In this document: piece after piece, positions 51,661 through 64,000 of the stretch
How the letters are laid out: each line of letters opens with the position of its first letter
How positions within the stretch are numbered: position 1 is the first letter of the stretch
Source of the DNA: Epiperipatus broadwayi
Taxonomy: Eukaryota > Onychophora > Udeonychophora > Euonychophora > Peripatidae
Length of the DNA: 64,000 bases
Direction: 5' to 3'
Assembly (NCBI GenBank): GCA_028023455.1
Contig: JAQFVV010012442.1
Span: 1,200,501-1,264,500 of the forward strand
Notes under the pieces: generated by a model
What the model was told of the DNA's origin: nothing
Database searches by the model: none
Seen by the model: only the letters and a program-made list of their open reading frames with translations
Position numbers and translations under genes: made by a program

Positions 51661-52672
51661 AAAAAAAGTTTGGAGCAAGAATCCTATTGATAATGGATAG
51701 TGTTAAACAAGTAGACAATGAAGACAATATTACTGAGGAAGGAACAAAATAGTAGTATCTAAAATATATTCATGTGAAAGAATTTAGGAGTGAAAATCTT
51801 TGCAATACTAAAACTAGAAAATGGTCACAGAAATGTGAAGGTGAAGATTATAAAAAAACATTCTGTATGTTTGTTTGCAACCCTTATTTATACAATTTTG
51901 ATGCTATTATAAATTATGAAAAAGGAAGGAAATAAAGAGAAAAAGGAAAGAAGATGCAAAGAAAAATGAGTTTGTTTTTTCTTGTGGGAGTGGGATAATA
52001 AAGAGCATTGACTTCAAATGCTGTTAAGAGTGTAACTTTGACTCCATATTTTTATTACATTTTCTTTTACCATTTCTTATTAGAGCAAAGAAAATAATTC
52101 ACTTAATTATTTTTTCATCAAAAAGAAGGTTACTAACCTTATGTGTTGAATTCCATCTCTGATAAAATTCCCTAAGTCATTAGCTACAGGTAGTCCAGTA
52201 AGAAGGAGGGGTCTCTCAAATGCTAGTTTGATATATTAGTTATCTATAAAAGGACTCATATTATAAAAAATGAAGATAAATGTACTAACAATGAAATATG
52301 GTTATGAAAATGTTAAGCACAGAGTAAAAAATATAGAATATTGCTGAAACAGTAGCTAGTAATGAAGATAACATGTATATTATGAATATTTTATCTGTCT
52401 AGTATAAAATGAAATTTTAATAATATATAAAAAGCCATTATCCCAGTTTTAAATTTTCAATATATACATAATTATGACTTAGTTCAGTGTTTTTATGCAT
52501 CTGAACTTATTTATATCTCAGAGTTTAAGTTTTAATCATAAATAAATAGTTGTCTGTAGATACAAACTCTTTACATGGTTTTTTTAAGTCTGCTTATTAA
52601 CTTTTTCTATTTCTTTTAATTCTAAATAAGTTGTAAAGATTAATTCTTATTAAGTGCAATGTCAGCATGTAA
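51661..52672. other. A+T-rich intergenic stretch, no gene seen
   Basis: Nothing supportable was found. It may contain the distal part of the decayed gag-like element. Confidence 0.45.
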
Positions 52673-52890
52673 TACTTAAATAAGACTAAACTCTTAGGAC
52701 ATGTGCCTTGAGTGCTTAACCCATTACAAGAGAGACCTCTACAAATCTAAACACAAGATTCAACTTTATATATTTAAGATTTGACTAGTAAATCATTGTA
52801 AATTGAAATATTTTGCCATCATTAATGTTTAATAGAAATAGTGGACTTAATCAGTGAAGAATTTATTTGCTTCACACTCCCAAATGATAA

Positions 52891-52903
52891 TGCTTGATAT
52901 TTA

Positions 52904-52944
<41 letters not shown>

Positions 52945-52956
52945 AAATATCAAGCA
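52891..52956. repeat. 13-bp inverted repeat around (TA)n
   Basis: TGCTTGATATTTA (52891-52903) is inverted exactly at 52944-52956 around a (TA)n core. TGCTTGAT is also the start of the satellite monomer junction sequence (53413), suggesting a degenerate edge copy. Confidence 0.85.
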
Positions 52957-52977
52957 TATATATATATATATATATAT

Positions 52978-53411
52978 GGCCACAGATGGCATTCTACCAA
53001 AAACACCGATCAAGCGTATGTTTTGTTTACATAAACGTCAGCGTAGTATTCACTATCTCTAATTATAATTCCACTTTCAGATCATGATTTCAAGCTATTT
53101 GCTATCATCAGTGAAAGACAGGAATAAAGAAACTAGATCTAAACACAAACTCTTAGCGTTTATGAAACAATTTCTATTCAGCTTGCAAGCGTGAATTTTT
53201 TAGACACGTAATGTCTTCAAACTCAGCATAGCAAACCAGATAGCTATATGGGTCTGATCTCAGTTCAGCATCACCACATAGTAAAAGCCTCTGCAATCTA
53301 TATCATTGCAAGAAAGACCTCAAAGGTACAATTATGAAAAACAAAAATGCAAGTTAAAAAACTTGCTAACGCTTGTATTTATGTCCACAGATGGCGTTCT
53401 ACCAAAAACAT
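52978..53411 (-). repeat. inverted monomer of the 405-bp satellite
   Basis: This is the reverse complement of the first tandem monomer, with few differences, plus a partial second one at its left edge. The head-to-head junction at about 53402-53425 (accaaaaaca...tgtttttggt) makes a palindrome of about 870 bp. Confidence 0.93.
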
Positions 53412-56400
53412 ATGCTTGATCAGTGTTTTTGGTAGAATGCCATCTGTGGACATAAATACAAGCATTAGCAAGTTTTTTAACTTGCATTTTTGTTTTTTAT
53501 AAATGTACCTTTGAGGTCTTTCTTGCAATGATATAGATTGCAGAGGCTTCTACTATGTGGTGATGCTGAACTGAGATCAGACCCATATAGCTATCTGGTT
53601 TGCTATGCTGAGTTTGAAGACATTATGTGTCTAAAAAATTCTCGCTTGCAAGCTGAATAGAAATTGTTTCATAAACGCTCAGAGTTTGTGTTTAGATCTA
53701 GTTTGTTTATTCCTGTCTTTCACTGATGATAGCAAATAGCTTGAAATCATGATCTGAAAGTGGAATTATAGTTAGAGATAGTGAATACTACTCTGACGTT
53801 TATGTAAACAAAACATACACTTGATCGGTGTTTTTGGTAGAACGCCATCTGTGGACATAAATACAAGCGTTAGCAAGTTTTTTAACTTGCATTTTTGTTT
53901 TTCATAAATGTACCTTTCAGGTCTTTCTTGCAATGATATAGATTGCAGAGGCTTCTACTATGTGGTGATAGTGAACTGAGATCAGACCCATATAGCTATC
54001 TGGTTTGCTATGCTGAGTTTGAAGACATTACGTGTCTAAAAAATTCACGCTTGCAAGATGAATAGAAATTGTTTCATAAACGCTCAGAGTTTGTGTTTAG
54101 ATCTAGTTTCTTTATTCCTGTCTTTCACTGATGATACCAAATAGCTTGAAATCATGATCTGAAAGTGGAATTATAGTTAGAGATAGTGAATACTACTCTG
54201 ACATTTATGTAAACAAAACATACGCTTGATCGGTGTTTTGGTAGAACGCCATCTGTGGACATAAATACAAGTGTTAGCAAGTTTTTTAACTTGCATTTTT
54301 GTTTTTCATAAATGTACCTTTGAGGTCTTTCTTGCAATGATATAGATTGCAGAGGCTTCTACTATGTGGTGATGCTGAACTGAGATCAGACCCATATAGC
54401 TATCTGGTTTGCTATGCTGAGTTTGAAGACATTATGTGTCTAAAAAATTCTCGCTTGCAAGCTGAATAGAAATTGTTTCATAAACGCTCAGAGTTTGTGT
54501 TTAGATCTAGTTTCTTTATTCCTGTCTTTCACTGATGATAGCAAATAGCTTGAAATCATGATCTGAAAGTGGAATTATAGTTAGAGATAGTGAATACTAC
54601 TCTGACGTTTATGTAAACAAAACATACACTTGATCGGTGTTTTTGGTAGAACGCCATCTGTGGACATAAATACAAGCGTTAGCAAGTTTTTTAACTTGCA
54701 TTTTTGTTTTTCATAAATGTACCTTTCAGGTCTTTCTTGCAATGATATAGATTGCAGAGGCTTCTACTATGTGGTGATGCTGAACTGAGATCAGACCCAT
54801 ATAGCTATCTGGTTTGCTATGCTGAGTTTGAAGACATTATGTGTCTAAAAAATTCACGCTTGCAAGATGAATAGAAATTGTTTCATAAACGCTCAGAGTT
54901 TGTGTTTAGATCTAGTTTCTTTATTCCTGTCTTTCACTGATGATACCAAATAGCTTGAAATCATGATCTGAAAGTGGAATTATAGTTAGAGATAGTGAAT
55001 ACTACTCTGACATTTATGTAAACAAAACATACGCTTGATCGGTGTTTTGGTAGAACGCCATCTGTGGACATAAATACAAGTGTTAGCAAGTTTTTTAACT
55101 TGCATTTTTGTTTTTCATAAATGTACCTTTGAGGTCTTTCTTGCAATGATATAGATTGCAGAGGCTTCTACTATGTGGTGATGCTGAACTGAGATCAGAC
55201 CCATATAGCTATCTGGTTTGCTATGCTGAGTTTGAAGACATTATGTGTCTAAAAAATTCTCGCTTGCAAGCTGAATAGAAATTGTTTCATAAACGCTCAG
55301 AGTTTGTGTTTAGATCTAGTTTGTTTATTCCTGTCTTTCACTGATGATAGCAAATAGCTTGAAATCATGATCTGAAAGTGGAATTATAGTTAGAGATAGT
55401 GAATACTACTCTGACGTTTATGTAAACAAAACATACACTTGATCGGTGTTTTTGGTAGAACGCCATCTGTGGACATAAATACAAGCGTTAGCAAGTTTTT
55501 TAACTTGCATTTTTGTTTTTCATAAATGTACCTTTGAGGTCTTTCTTGCAATGATATAGATTGCAGAGGCTTCTACTATGTGGTGATGCTGAACTGAGAT
55601 CAGACCCATATAGCTATCTGGTTTGCTATGCTGAGTTTGAAGACATTATGTGTCTAAAAAATTCACGCTTGCAAGCTGAATAGAAATTGTTTCATAAACG
55701 CTCAGAGTTTGTGTTTAGATCTAGTTTCTTTATTCCTGTCTTTCACTGATGATAGCAAATAGCTTGAAATCATGATCTGAAAGTGGAATTATAGTTAGAG
55801 ATAGTGAATACTACTCTGACATTTATGTAAACAAAACATACACTTGATCGGTGTTTTTGGTAGAACGCCATCTGTGGACATAAATACAAGCGTTAGCAAG
55901 TTTTTTAACTTGCATTTTTGTTTTTCATAAATGTACCTTTGAGGTCTTTCTTGCAATGATATAGATTGCAGAGGCTTCTACTATGTGGTGATGCTGAACT
56001 GAGATCAGACCCATATAGCTATCTGGTTTGCTATGCTGAGTTTGAAGACATTACGTGTCTAAAAAATTCACGCTTGCAAGCTGAATAGAAATTGTTTCAT
56101 AAACGCTCAGAGTTTGTGTTTAGATCTAGTTTCTTTATTCCTGTCTTTCACTGATGATAGCAAATAGCTTGAAATCATGATCTGAAAGTGGAATTATAGT
56201 TAGAGATAGTGAATACTACTCTGACGTTTATGTAAACAAAACATACACTTGATCGGTGTTTTTGGTAGAACGCCATCTGTGGACATAAATACAAGCGTTA
56301 GCAAGTTTTTTAACTTGCATTTTTGTTTTTCATAAATGTACCTTTGAGGTCTTTCTTGCAATGATATAGATTGCAGAGGCTTCTACTATGTGGTGATGCT

Positions 56401-57145
56401 GAACTGAGATCAGACCCATATAGCTATCTGGTTTGCTATGCTGAGTTTGAAGACATTACGTGTCTAAAAAATTCACGCTTGCAAGCTGAATAGAAATTGT
56501 TTCATAAACGCTCAGAGTTTGTGTTTAGATCTAGTTTCTTTATTCCTGTCTTTCACTGATGATAGCAAATAGCTTGAAATCATGATCTGAAAGTGGAATT
56601 ATAGTTAGAGATAGTGAATACTACTCTGATGTTTATGTAAACAAAACATACACTTGATCGGTGTTTTTGGTAGAACGCCATCTGTGGACATAAATACAAG
56701 CGTTAGCAAGTTTTTTAACTTGCATTTTTGTTTTTCATAAATGTACCTTTGAGGTCTTTCTTGCAATGATATAGATTGCAGAGGCTTCTACTATGTGGTG
56801 ATGCTGAACTGAGATCAGACCCATATAGCTATCTGGTTTGCTATGCTGAGTTTGAAGACATTACGTGTCTAAAAAATTCACGCTTGCAAACTGAATAGAA
56901 ATTGTTTCATAAACGCTCAGAGTTTGTGTTTAGATCTAGTTTCTTTATTCCTGTCTTTCACTGATGATAGCAAATAGCTTGAAATCATGATCTGAAAGTG
57001 GAATTATAGTTAGAGATAGTGAATACTACTCTGATGTTTATGTAAACAAAACATATGCTTGATCAGTGTTTTTGGTAGAACACCATATGTGGACATAAAT
57101 ACAAGCGTTAGCAAGTTTTTTAACTTGCATTTTTGTTTTTCATAT
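53412..57145 (+). repeat. 405-bp satellite, about nine tandem monomers
   Basis: The landmark CATCTGTGGA recurs at 53441, 53846, 54250, 54655, 55059, 55464, 55869, 56274 and 56679, with a variant (CATATGTGGA) at 57084, giving periods of 404-405 bp. Monomers are nearly identical. Two 809-bp dimers (53846-54654 and 54655-55463) share diagnostic variants (GATACCAAATAG, GCAAGATGAATAG, GTGTTTTGG in the first monomer; ATTCTCGC in the second), so a higher-order repeat has formed. Each monomer carries a perfect hairpin GCAAGTTTTTTAACTTGC followed by a T-rich stretch. The frames at 54152-54337 and 54961-55146 are identical because of the dimer repeat and are not genes. Confidence 0.97.
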
Positions 57146-57212
57146 ATATATGAGGTCTCTTGTAATGGGTTAAGCACTCAAGGTGCATGTATTAAGGAGC
57201 CTTATTTAAGTA

Positions 57213-60200
57213 TATCTAATAAATTATAATTGTGTCCTTTCTTAATACTATTTTTTAATACTTTTCATTACTAATTTGGTCTGTGGCATTTATTTCTGAC
57301 AGTACTCATAATCTTTACTGTTTATATTGTTTAATTTGCTTTCACCAATATTTTTTTTTAATTCAATATATTATTTTCTGTCTTTGCTTTTATTAATTAT
57401 CAGATAATATGAATGTATGCATAAATCTGCATGTTTATATGCAAATAAAAATCCATATATTGACATATATATTAACTGCTTGAGTTTTCCGGCACCATAT
57501 TATTTTTTTAAAAAAAACTGACATGAGACACAATTTTCACAATAACTTTAGTTTTAATAATGTTAGAGCAATAACAATTACATTAATAGAAACTAGATAA
57601 ACTAAGGCAAACAGTAAGCTTATGATAAATAGTGATAACTATATAAAAATAAGAAAAAGAAAAGAAATTTTCACATTTGAAATAATTATTATTTTATTGG
57701 TTTTTTTTTTCGAAACGTATTTATTTTATTGTTTGTTCATAATTTGAAAATTAACATTAACTCAAATTCAAATTACATCTTCAGTGATAATTTCTTTGTA
57801 TTCCTCACAAAATTATTTTTCTAAACATGTATAATATGTCTTACCTGATATAATACATAGCTTCACAATCTCCAAAAGATGTTGGATATGAATTCTTCAT
57901 TTTTATCTTGTACCCCAACAGTTCCAAATGCCAAAGGCATTTATAAAGAAAAAGATTCATCCTAATAAATTATACAAAAGAAATCATCATAGCAATTGGC
58001 TTCTTGGCTATCTAAAACTAGAAACTGTAGGCTACTGTCTATATCACTGATAAAATGAATTTCATCTCTTCATTTTATATTTTTGTATGCATCAGTGATA
58101 TTGATATTCTTTATGGACACCAGTGATGTTTATATTCTTTATGCACACAACTGGTGCTAACTTGTTATATCATATAATTTATTTGCATATAGTCCATTTG
58201 TTATCCATAGACTTGAAAATAATGTTATGACACATATAGCAAAATAAGAGTGACTCCAAAGCATGAACAAGAATAAACAAAAACATAAACAAGAATCAAA
58301 ATTAGATTATATGCCTGCATATGCGATCTTTGTATAATTTGATTATTAGTTTTACAACTCATTACTTGTAAACACAAACATATTGTATAAACATAATTAT
58401 AAATAATAAATTATTATACTTATTTGAAAATCATTATTTTTATAAAATAAGTGGATTAGTGTAGGTAGAACTTTAGAAAATTATGATAGATGTAAATTCT
58501 ATATGAGCATAAATAAATATATAACTACAAACTAACACACACTAATTACAAACTAAAATTAATAAAAAAGATATTTTTTTCAAACAATAAAAAAAATATT
58601 AAATATTATTAAGAAAATAAAAAAAATATACTTACAAGTCATTATGTTGAAGCTCTATTGTAGACCTTGTTTGTAAATAACATGTAGAAAATGTTAACTT
58701 GCCTTCAGTAAACCATTTTTTTTTATTTTATCACTTCATGGTAATTACAAAAGTTATCAAAAAGGAAGAAAAATAAATACTGTGGTTGATTAAAATAGCT
58801 GCCAAAAAATCCAACTTTCAACGGATTTTTTTGAGGTAAACATCTTCTGAAAGCCATGTCATTGAGCTATAAAATACTTCTATTATGGTTGACATTATAC
58901 TTATACTTTTTACATCAGTAAAGAGAGAATACAACATGTCATCCAATGAGTGTTCAAAGAGCATCCACAACACTCACAGGGGGCATGTTATAATAATTTC
59001 TTAATTTCTTTGTAAAAAGGTTTTTTTAAACTAATTTTTGTTAAGTAAAGAGAGAAAGAAAGATAAGTTCAATTTCAAAAATGAAGATAACTCCAATATT
59101 AAAAAAGACTGAGAACACAAAACACATTAGTAACCAACCAGTTTAGAGTTTAAAAAGAAACTGCTAATTTAGATAAAGAAAGAGTATATTTTAAGAAAAA
59201 AATCAACTACCTGATAATTATCTCTCAGCTTTACTGTTAAAGTCTTTCTATAAATAAAGGATGGTATCCACAGCTGTAGACAATCCAATAAATAACAGTG
59301 CAGTGATAATATCAAAGATAGCAATTATATATTTGAAAAAAAAAAGAGCAGCAAGTGCTAAGTAATAAGTATTACTGCTTCTTAGTTAGTAAACTTCAAA
59401 CCAACTCACCAGAGAATATTTTGGGTATATTTGCGATTTTAAAAAAATGCACTTATAAACCTGATATCCTTCATACACACCTGAATGTTTAAATAGAGTA
59501 TGAAACCAAGAATCCCCCCAGATTGATTATAAAAGACAAAAAGAAGACTCCAACTCTGCTATTGTCTCATGTCTCCTGTTAATGCATTTAAATAAATATT
59601 TAGAAATAGCTACACAGAAACTAGTATTCAAGAAGTGTATGAAAAGAAAAAAAATACACCCATTTATCTATTGGCATGCCTGGGAACAGAACAGAAAAAA
59701 GAAGAAAGTGAATAATCTATGTAATACTAAATCAGATTGTCCCTAAATAAGTGTCAACAGTACACTGACCATTGTTGTCCATGCATCATGTCATCATCAT
59801 CACTATAAAAAAATACAAGCCTGAGCTTAAAAAGAATTTTTTTCAGATCAATATTGTTTGGCTAAATCAAAATTTCTTAATTTTTAATAAACCCAGCTGA
59901 AATAAAAGTGTTTATATTAATTGAAATATTTTTTTTTATATCAGAAAAAAAAATAAACAAGGAAGCATGTGGTAATATCGAATTTTTCTCAATAAATCTA
60001 AACATTTATTATTATTATTATTTTCATTTTATCTCTGTCCAAATTATTAAAATAAGCATGGGGGGAGGGGTTGAAAACGATGACTATTGACTAAATCAAT
60101 ATTATATTATCTGTTGTTTTATTATTATCATTATATGTACCATTTATGTATGAATGTATTTTTTAAAGTGTTGGTTTCTTTTTACATTTGTCTTATTTTT

Positions 60201-60419
60201 ATTATCATAAATAAAGTTTTTTTTTTCTTCTTCTTATTCTCTTTATTATATATATAAAGAACAAATACAAGATTTTTTTATTTTGGACAATAATGCACTT
60301 ACCCGCTATAGTATGTGTAGGCATGTGTGGGTGTTATATATGAAAGTACAAATCTAGAAATAGAATAAGGTATTTTTTATTCTAATGGGAAATAAATATT
60401 CTGTAAGCAGTATCAGAGC
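57213..60419. other. long A+T-rich intergenic stretch, no gene seen
   Basis: No frame, RNA or repeat structure is supported in 3.2 kb, apart from short (ATT)n and poly-A/T runs. The 5' part of the LINE at 60.4 kb might extend leftwards but shows no recognisable endonuclease. Confidence 0.5.
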
Positions 60420-60805
60420 TTATTGGTAATTGAGATAGCATTGGTTCCTTTTCTAAAGAAGAACCGAGATCCTATGGATAATAAGAACATTAGACCAATT
60501 TCTATGTTTCCTATTTTAATTAAAATAATTGAAGAAGTTATAAAAAAATTCAAGGTAAGATATTGGATAAAATTGCCCATACACAGTACGCCAAAAAAGG
60601 TTTGTCTGCATTGACAGTGATTGTTGAGGTATAAGAAGCTGTTTAGTTACATCCGTAAGAATAGACTTATGGAGCCAGTTTATCCAGTTAGACATTTCTA
60701 AAGCCTTCGATTTTGTCAATATCAACATTCTTTTGAATGAATTGTCAGACCTTGGCATCTCTACAGAAATTATACAAATATTGGATAATCTTTTTTATAA
60801 TAGGC

Positions 60806-60897
<92 letters not shown>

Positions 60898-62226
60898 TTT
60901 GAATGGGTCATACACAAGTAATTTCAACCCTAACATATCTATTCCACAAGGATCCCCTCTCAGTGCCCTACTATTTATTACCTATATAAACTCTCTTTTG
61001 ATGGATATTAATGATAGGATTCCAGGAGTATTTCTTCATGTCTTAAAAGATCTTTTAGTTCAATAGTATACATGGATAATGTTCTAGTCATCCTCCCTTC
61101 AAAAAATACTTAACAAAACTATATCAAATAGTGGATAATTTTACTAATACACTCCAGTTAAAGATTAATCTGAGCAAGTCATCTATATGGATAATTTGTC
61201 AGGTAAGAAAATCTCATTCCGATTACATAGCTGATCCACAAAGATTCTTTGGGTTTTCAATTCACAAATCACAATCTGCTATGCCCAAGGAAATTCAGCA
61301 GTCAATTATCCAATCTATCAGTCAGCTTACTAAAACCCTATCCAATGTATATCTCTGCCTTCAAGCAAATGTTGCCTTGCTTAATATGAAAGTAATGTCC
61401 AAAATTTCATATTATCTGCCGATAATTTCAGTCACTAAATCCTTTGTAAAAAAGATCAAGTCTCTTTATGTGCAAAGCTATTTTGGAAAAGCTGTGTGGT
61501 TTTCATCAGCATTGCCAACATGCAACAGCACCACAAGTTGAACGGATTGCAGACATTGTTCAACCTACAGATTGACCTCCATATGCTGATAGTTGCTGGC
61601 TCAACATCTTGCTTCATGACATTCACAAATTTAACAATATCTCAGAAAATACCTTTCATGCTAAAGTTACACTTTGGCAAGCATATCAACTAATCAACCC
61701 TCAGGTCACCATTATTAGACTCAAACTTGGCTTATCCAATCACAAATTTGTAGTCCTTTTTAAATTTTGGGTATTGGAGCCAAAGTTTTTGGACTACCTA
61801 GTTAAAGTCAATCTTCACGCTATGTCTACAAACTGCTTCCTGAGCTGTAGGAGACAAATCAGTGAGATTGATCCATTATGCTCTAACTGCTGCAGACAAG
61901 ATGAAATGTTTGACCACATAATCTACTCCTGTACTGGACTTGGGAATATTAAAATGTTTATCTATCAGAACTCTAAAGTGTACTTCTACAAGATTATCTC
62001 AATTAAGGACTGCCAGCATTCTGGAGACATCCTAACCATCAGACTGTCGATTTTCTTGACATTCTCTGTATGGTTGGCCAGATGTAAGAAACAATTTACT
62101 CGGCCTTTTCCAGATGTTGATTCTTATTTTCTACAAATTCTTAAAAAACTTAAAGACAGAAACAGAATATTATCTACAAAACTTTTATATGAGGAAACTT
62201 GGAAACTTTTCCAGCTTTCTAGATAA
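60420..62226 (+). pseudogene. LINE reverse transcriptase, 5'-truncated and broken
   Basis: The RT fingers read MDNKNIRPISMFPILIKIIE (about 60474-60533). Motif A reads FIQLDISKAFDFVNINILLN (about 60680-60739). An 87-bp (TA)n tract follows. Motif B reads SIPQGSPLSALLFITYINSL (about 60940-61000), and motif C reads VYMDNVLVILPS (about 61065-61100), with Asn in place of the second Asp. Thumb/linker sequence runs through LQLKINLSKSSIWI and ISYYLPIISVTKSFVKKI (61131-61541). A 205-codon frame (61609-62226) ends in a C-x2-C...H-x4-C knuckle CSNCCRQDEMFDHIIYSC. Frames change several times. AATAAA signals follow within about 150 bp of the last stop. The antisense relic at 0.95-2.1 kb is the same family. 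A non-LTR clade is certain; which clade is not. Confidence 0.82.
60809..60895. repeat. (TA)n microsatellite within LINE coding sequence
   Basis: An 87-bp TA run between RT motifs A and B falls where the reading frame goes from YNRQ to LNGSY. In the element this would be a short Tyr/Ile codon run. Confidence 0.95.
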
Positions 62227-62959
62227 AGTCATTGATGACCAAAATATCATGTATTAATTTATTAAGTTTTGTCCTTTTTTACCATGATGTTATCAGGTAA
62301 TTATTAATTCTGCCTATAGTATCATTTGTAAACATATATTATTTCTTTTAATAAAGTTATTTTAGAATAAATTGATCTTTTTTATTTTTATAATTGAGAT
62401 AATTTTTTTTATCCTTTCTAAATTTTTTTTATATTTTTTTATAACATTTTATACATATATTTTGTATTATATACAATGCGCACGTGAGTTCGCTTTGAAT
62501 GTGTATTTATGAAATCTAAATTTTTTATGATTTGTTACTTCTATACACCTACTAAATCTATCAACATACTATATTCATCTATATACTGTACTATATTCAT
62601 CTAACGATTGAGTTAAAATATTACAAACGGGGGGGGGGGATTTGTTGTTCTAATTAAATGTAACTCATTTTATTGATTAATATGTATTTTTTTTCTCTAT
62701 ATCTTCATAAAAAACTAATAATAAAATTAAATTCTCTAACCAAGGAAGTTAATAATATCCCAAGGATGATTAATTTTCTTATGGATAATAGCCTAGTAAC
62801 CATCATTGCTTGTAGATTCTAATCATGATCAATTGTTAGATATGTAATTATAATTTAACAATTAACCGTAGATAGAAGTTACATAATATGACTTAAGGGG
62901 CAATATATATTATCGTATTGTCATCAGAATATCCATTAAATTATTATAATATCACTCTA

Positions 62960-62961
<2 letters not shown>
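62227..62961. other. A+T-rich stretch, no gene seen
   Basis: It includes the probable LINE 3' tail (AATAAA-rich, to about 62375) and an isolated G10 run near 62630. Confidence 0.5.

Positions 62962-63042
<81 letters not shown>
62962..63042. repeat. (TA)n microsatellite
   Basis: TA run of about 81 bp. Confidence 0.96.
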
Positions 63043-63047
<5 letters not shown>

Positions 63048-64000
63048 GCATACCAGTGTTTATACATCAATTCTACATTAATTGCAGACATGATTTGGGT
63101 TAGTTGTTAGGTTGATTACAAACCCATGAATGGGAGGATTATAACCATCATCATTATACTAATTATTAAATTAAGAATAAATAGACTAAATGGCTGTATC
63201 AATACTGGTCTTTTTTGTTTATTTATTGTTTGTGAGCTAGCCTATGGTATATCACCCAATGGTAAATCATAAAGCCCAATGATGGAGGGTCATTAAATAT
63301 GATTTATTTAATATAAACCTATCTATTTGTCTGAAGCTATTCCAGTACAAGAATTTGTTTATTTTCTTATCTAGTTCTCTAGATCACTTATACCAGTAAG
63401 GAGCTAGCCTACGCATAAACCTGCATTAAGAATTTGGCTGCCCAAGTGTGGTCCAGTGATGAACATGTACTGGTGATCCTCATTACAAAAATGCCATTGA
63501 ATTTCATCTGAAATCATCTGAGAAAATAAAAAATATACATTTTTTGGAAAAATAATTTTAAATTAATGCAATGTAAGGAATTTTCTGTACATCATGGGAT
63601 GATTATGATGATGATGTGTCATCATTCCAGGTTCAGCTCCATACTGTTCTAAATGGCACTAACAACTAAGACCACAATATATACAATCTACTTTATATTA
63701 GAGTAGATATAATAGAGAAGATGAGTAAACAATCATCATCATGAAAAACAAAGGGGGTGATAAAAGGATTTGTATTCCAACTGAGGCCTCAATATACACA
63801 ATTTACTGGGAGTGGTGTGGACATAGTAGTAGACAGTAAGATGGAAAAATCTTACATACGAGAAAGAAAGAAATATTTTTTTAATGTAGGGTTATTTTAG
63901 TGTTGTATTATTGTTTAGACTTTTTATGTAGCAGTAATTATTGATATTTGTTTCTTAATTGAAGAAACAATCACCTTCTTGAAAGGATTTCTGGGAACAG
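63043..64000. other. intergenic stretch to the window end, no gene seen
   Basis: No supported frame was found. Short GATGAT runs occur near 63601-63625, similar to RTE tails but without adjoining RTE sequence that I can recognise. Confidence 0.45.

Larger units (their letters stand above)
52673..57212. mobile_element. 4.5-kb inverted-repeat-bounded unit containing a satellite array
   Basis: The left arm (52673-52739) and right arm (57152-57212) are inverted copies. Both carry TACTTAAATAAG at the outside and CCTTGAGTGCTTAACCCATT running on to ACAAGAG..ACCTC at the inside, with an indel-containing middle. Between them lies one inverted 405-bp monomer facing about nine tandem monomers. There is no protein-coding capacity. 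It resembles a foldback or MITE-like element whose right half has expanded. No target-site duplication was seen. Confidence 0.7.

Noticed and set aside
54152-54337. 61-codon frame identical at 54961-55146
   Set aside because: It is part of the 405-bp satellite monomer and is duplicated by the 809-bp higher-order repeat.
53412-57145. CRISPR array
   Set aside because: The 405-bp near-identical monomers have no short repeat/unique spacer structure and the context is eukaryotic. It is a satellite.

Overview
The window looks like gene-poor, strongly A+T-rich intergenic DNA from an invertebrate animal nuclear genome. It has long (TA)n tracts, a 136-bp (ATT)n tract, no operons and no tRNA, rRNA or CRISPR clusters. 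It carries relics of several eukaryotic retroelement classes: an RTE-like LINE, a second LINE family, a Penelope-like element and Ty3/gypsy elements. A tRNA-Gly(GCC)-like relic is of animal type. I cannot name the species. No conventional multi-exon host gene can be supported. The best host-like candidate is a 101-codon, single-pass membrane ORF with a downstream AATAAA.

Layout. 0.9-2.1 kb: decayed antisense LINE reverse transcriptase. 3.7-9.1 kb and 18.8-24.9 kb: two direct copies of a 5.3-kb segment. The second copy carries a 756-bp TTAA-flanked insertion and a frameshift in the small membrane ORF. One boundary of the duplication falls inside a foldback repeat at 8.94-9.32 kb. 10.2-11.7 kb: Penelope-like GIY-YIG remnant and a pogo/Tigger-like DNA-binding-domain remnant. 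12.8-15.7 kb: heavily mutated RTE-like LINE. 27.2 kb: tRNA-Gly-derived relic or SINE head.

29.4-48.1 kb is a nest of two Ty3/gypsy-type LTR elements. The outer element (plus strand) has LTRs of about 2.1 kb, a coiled-coil gag and a gag-pol that is broken by stops and frameshifts and has an altered RT catalytic box. Its 5' LTR is split by an 8.0-kb inner element (minus strand). The inner element has near-identical 1.73-kb LTRs and a long gag with one frameshift near its start, but no recognisable pol, so it resembles a gag-only (TR-GAG-like) non-autonomous element. The most unusual signal here is that both elements end their U5 with several degenerate copies of their own LTR-end/primer-binding-site junction, and a further copy lies just downstream of the PBS. 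This looks like repeated outward migration of the LTR boundary.

49-50.2 kb: 1.16-kb element with 57-bp terminal inverted repeats. 50.4-51.7 kb: remnant of a third LTR/coiled-coil-gag element. 52.7-57.2 kb: a 4.5-kb unit bounded by inverted repeats of about 65 bp. Inside it, one inverted copy of a 405-bp monomer faces about nine head-to-tail copies, a satellite apparently growing inside a foldback-type element. 60.4-62.2 kb: a LINE of the same family as the one at 0.9-2.1 kb, with an 87-bp (TA)n tract grown inside its RT coding sequence. The remaining stretches show only A+T-rich DNA and simple repeats.
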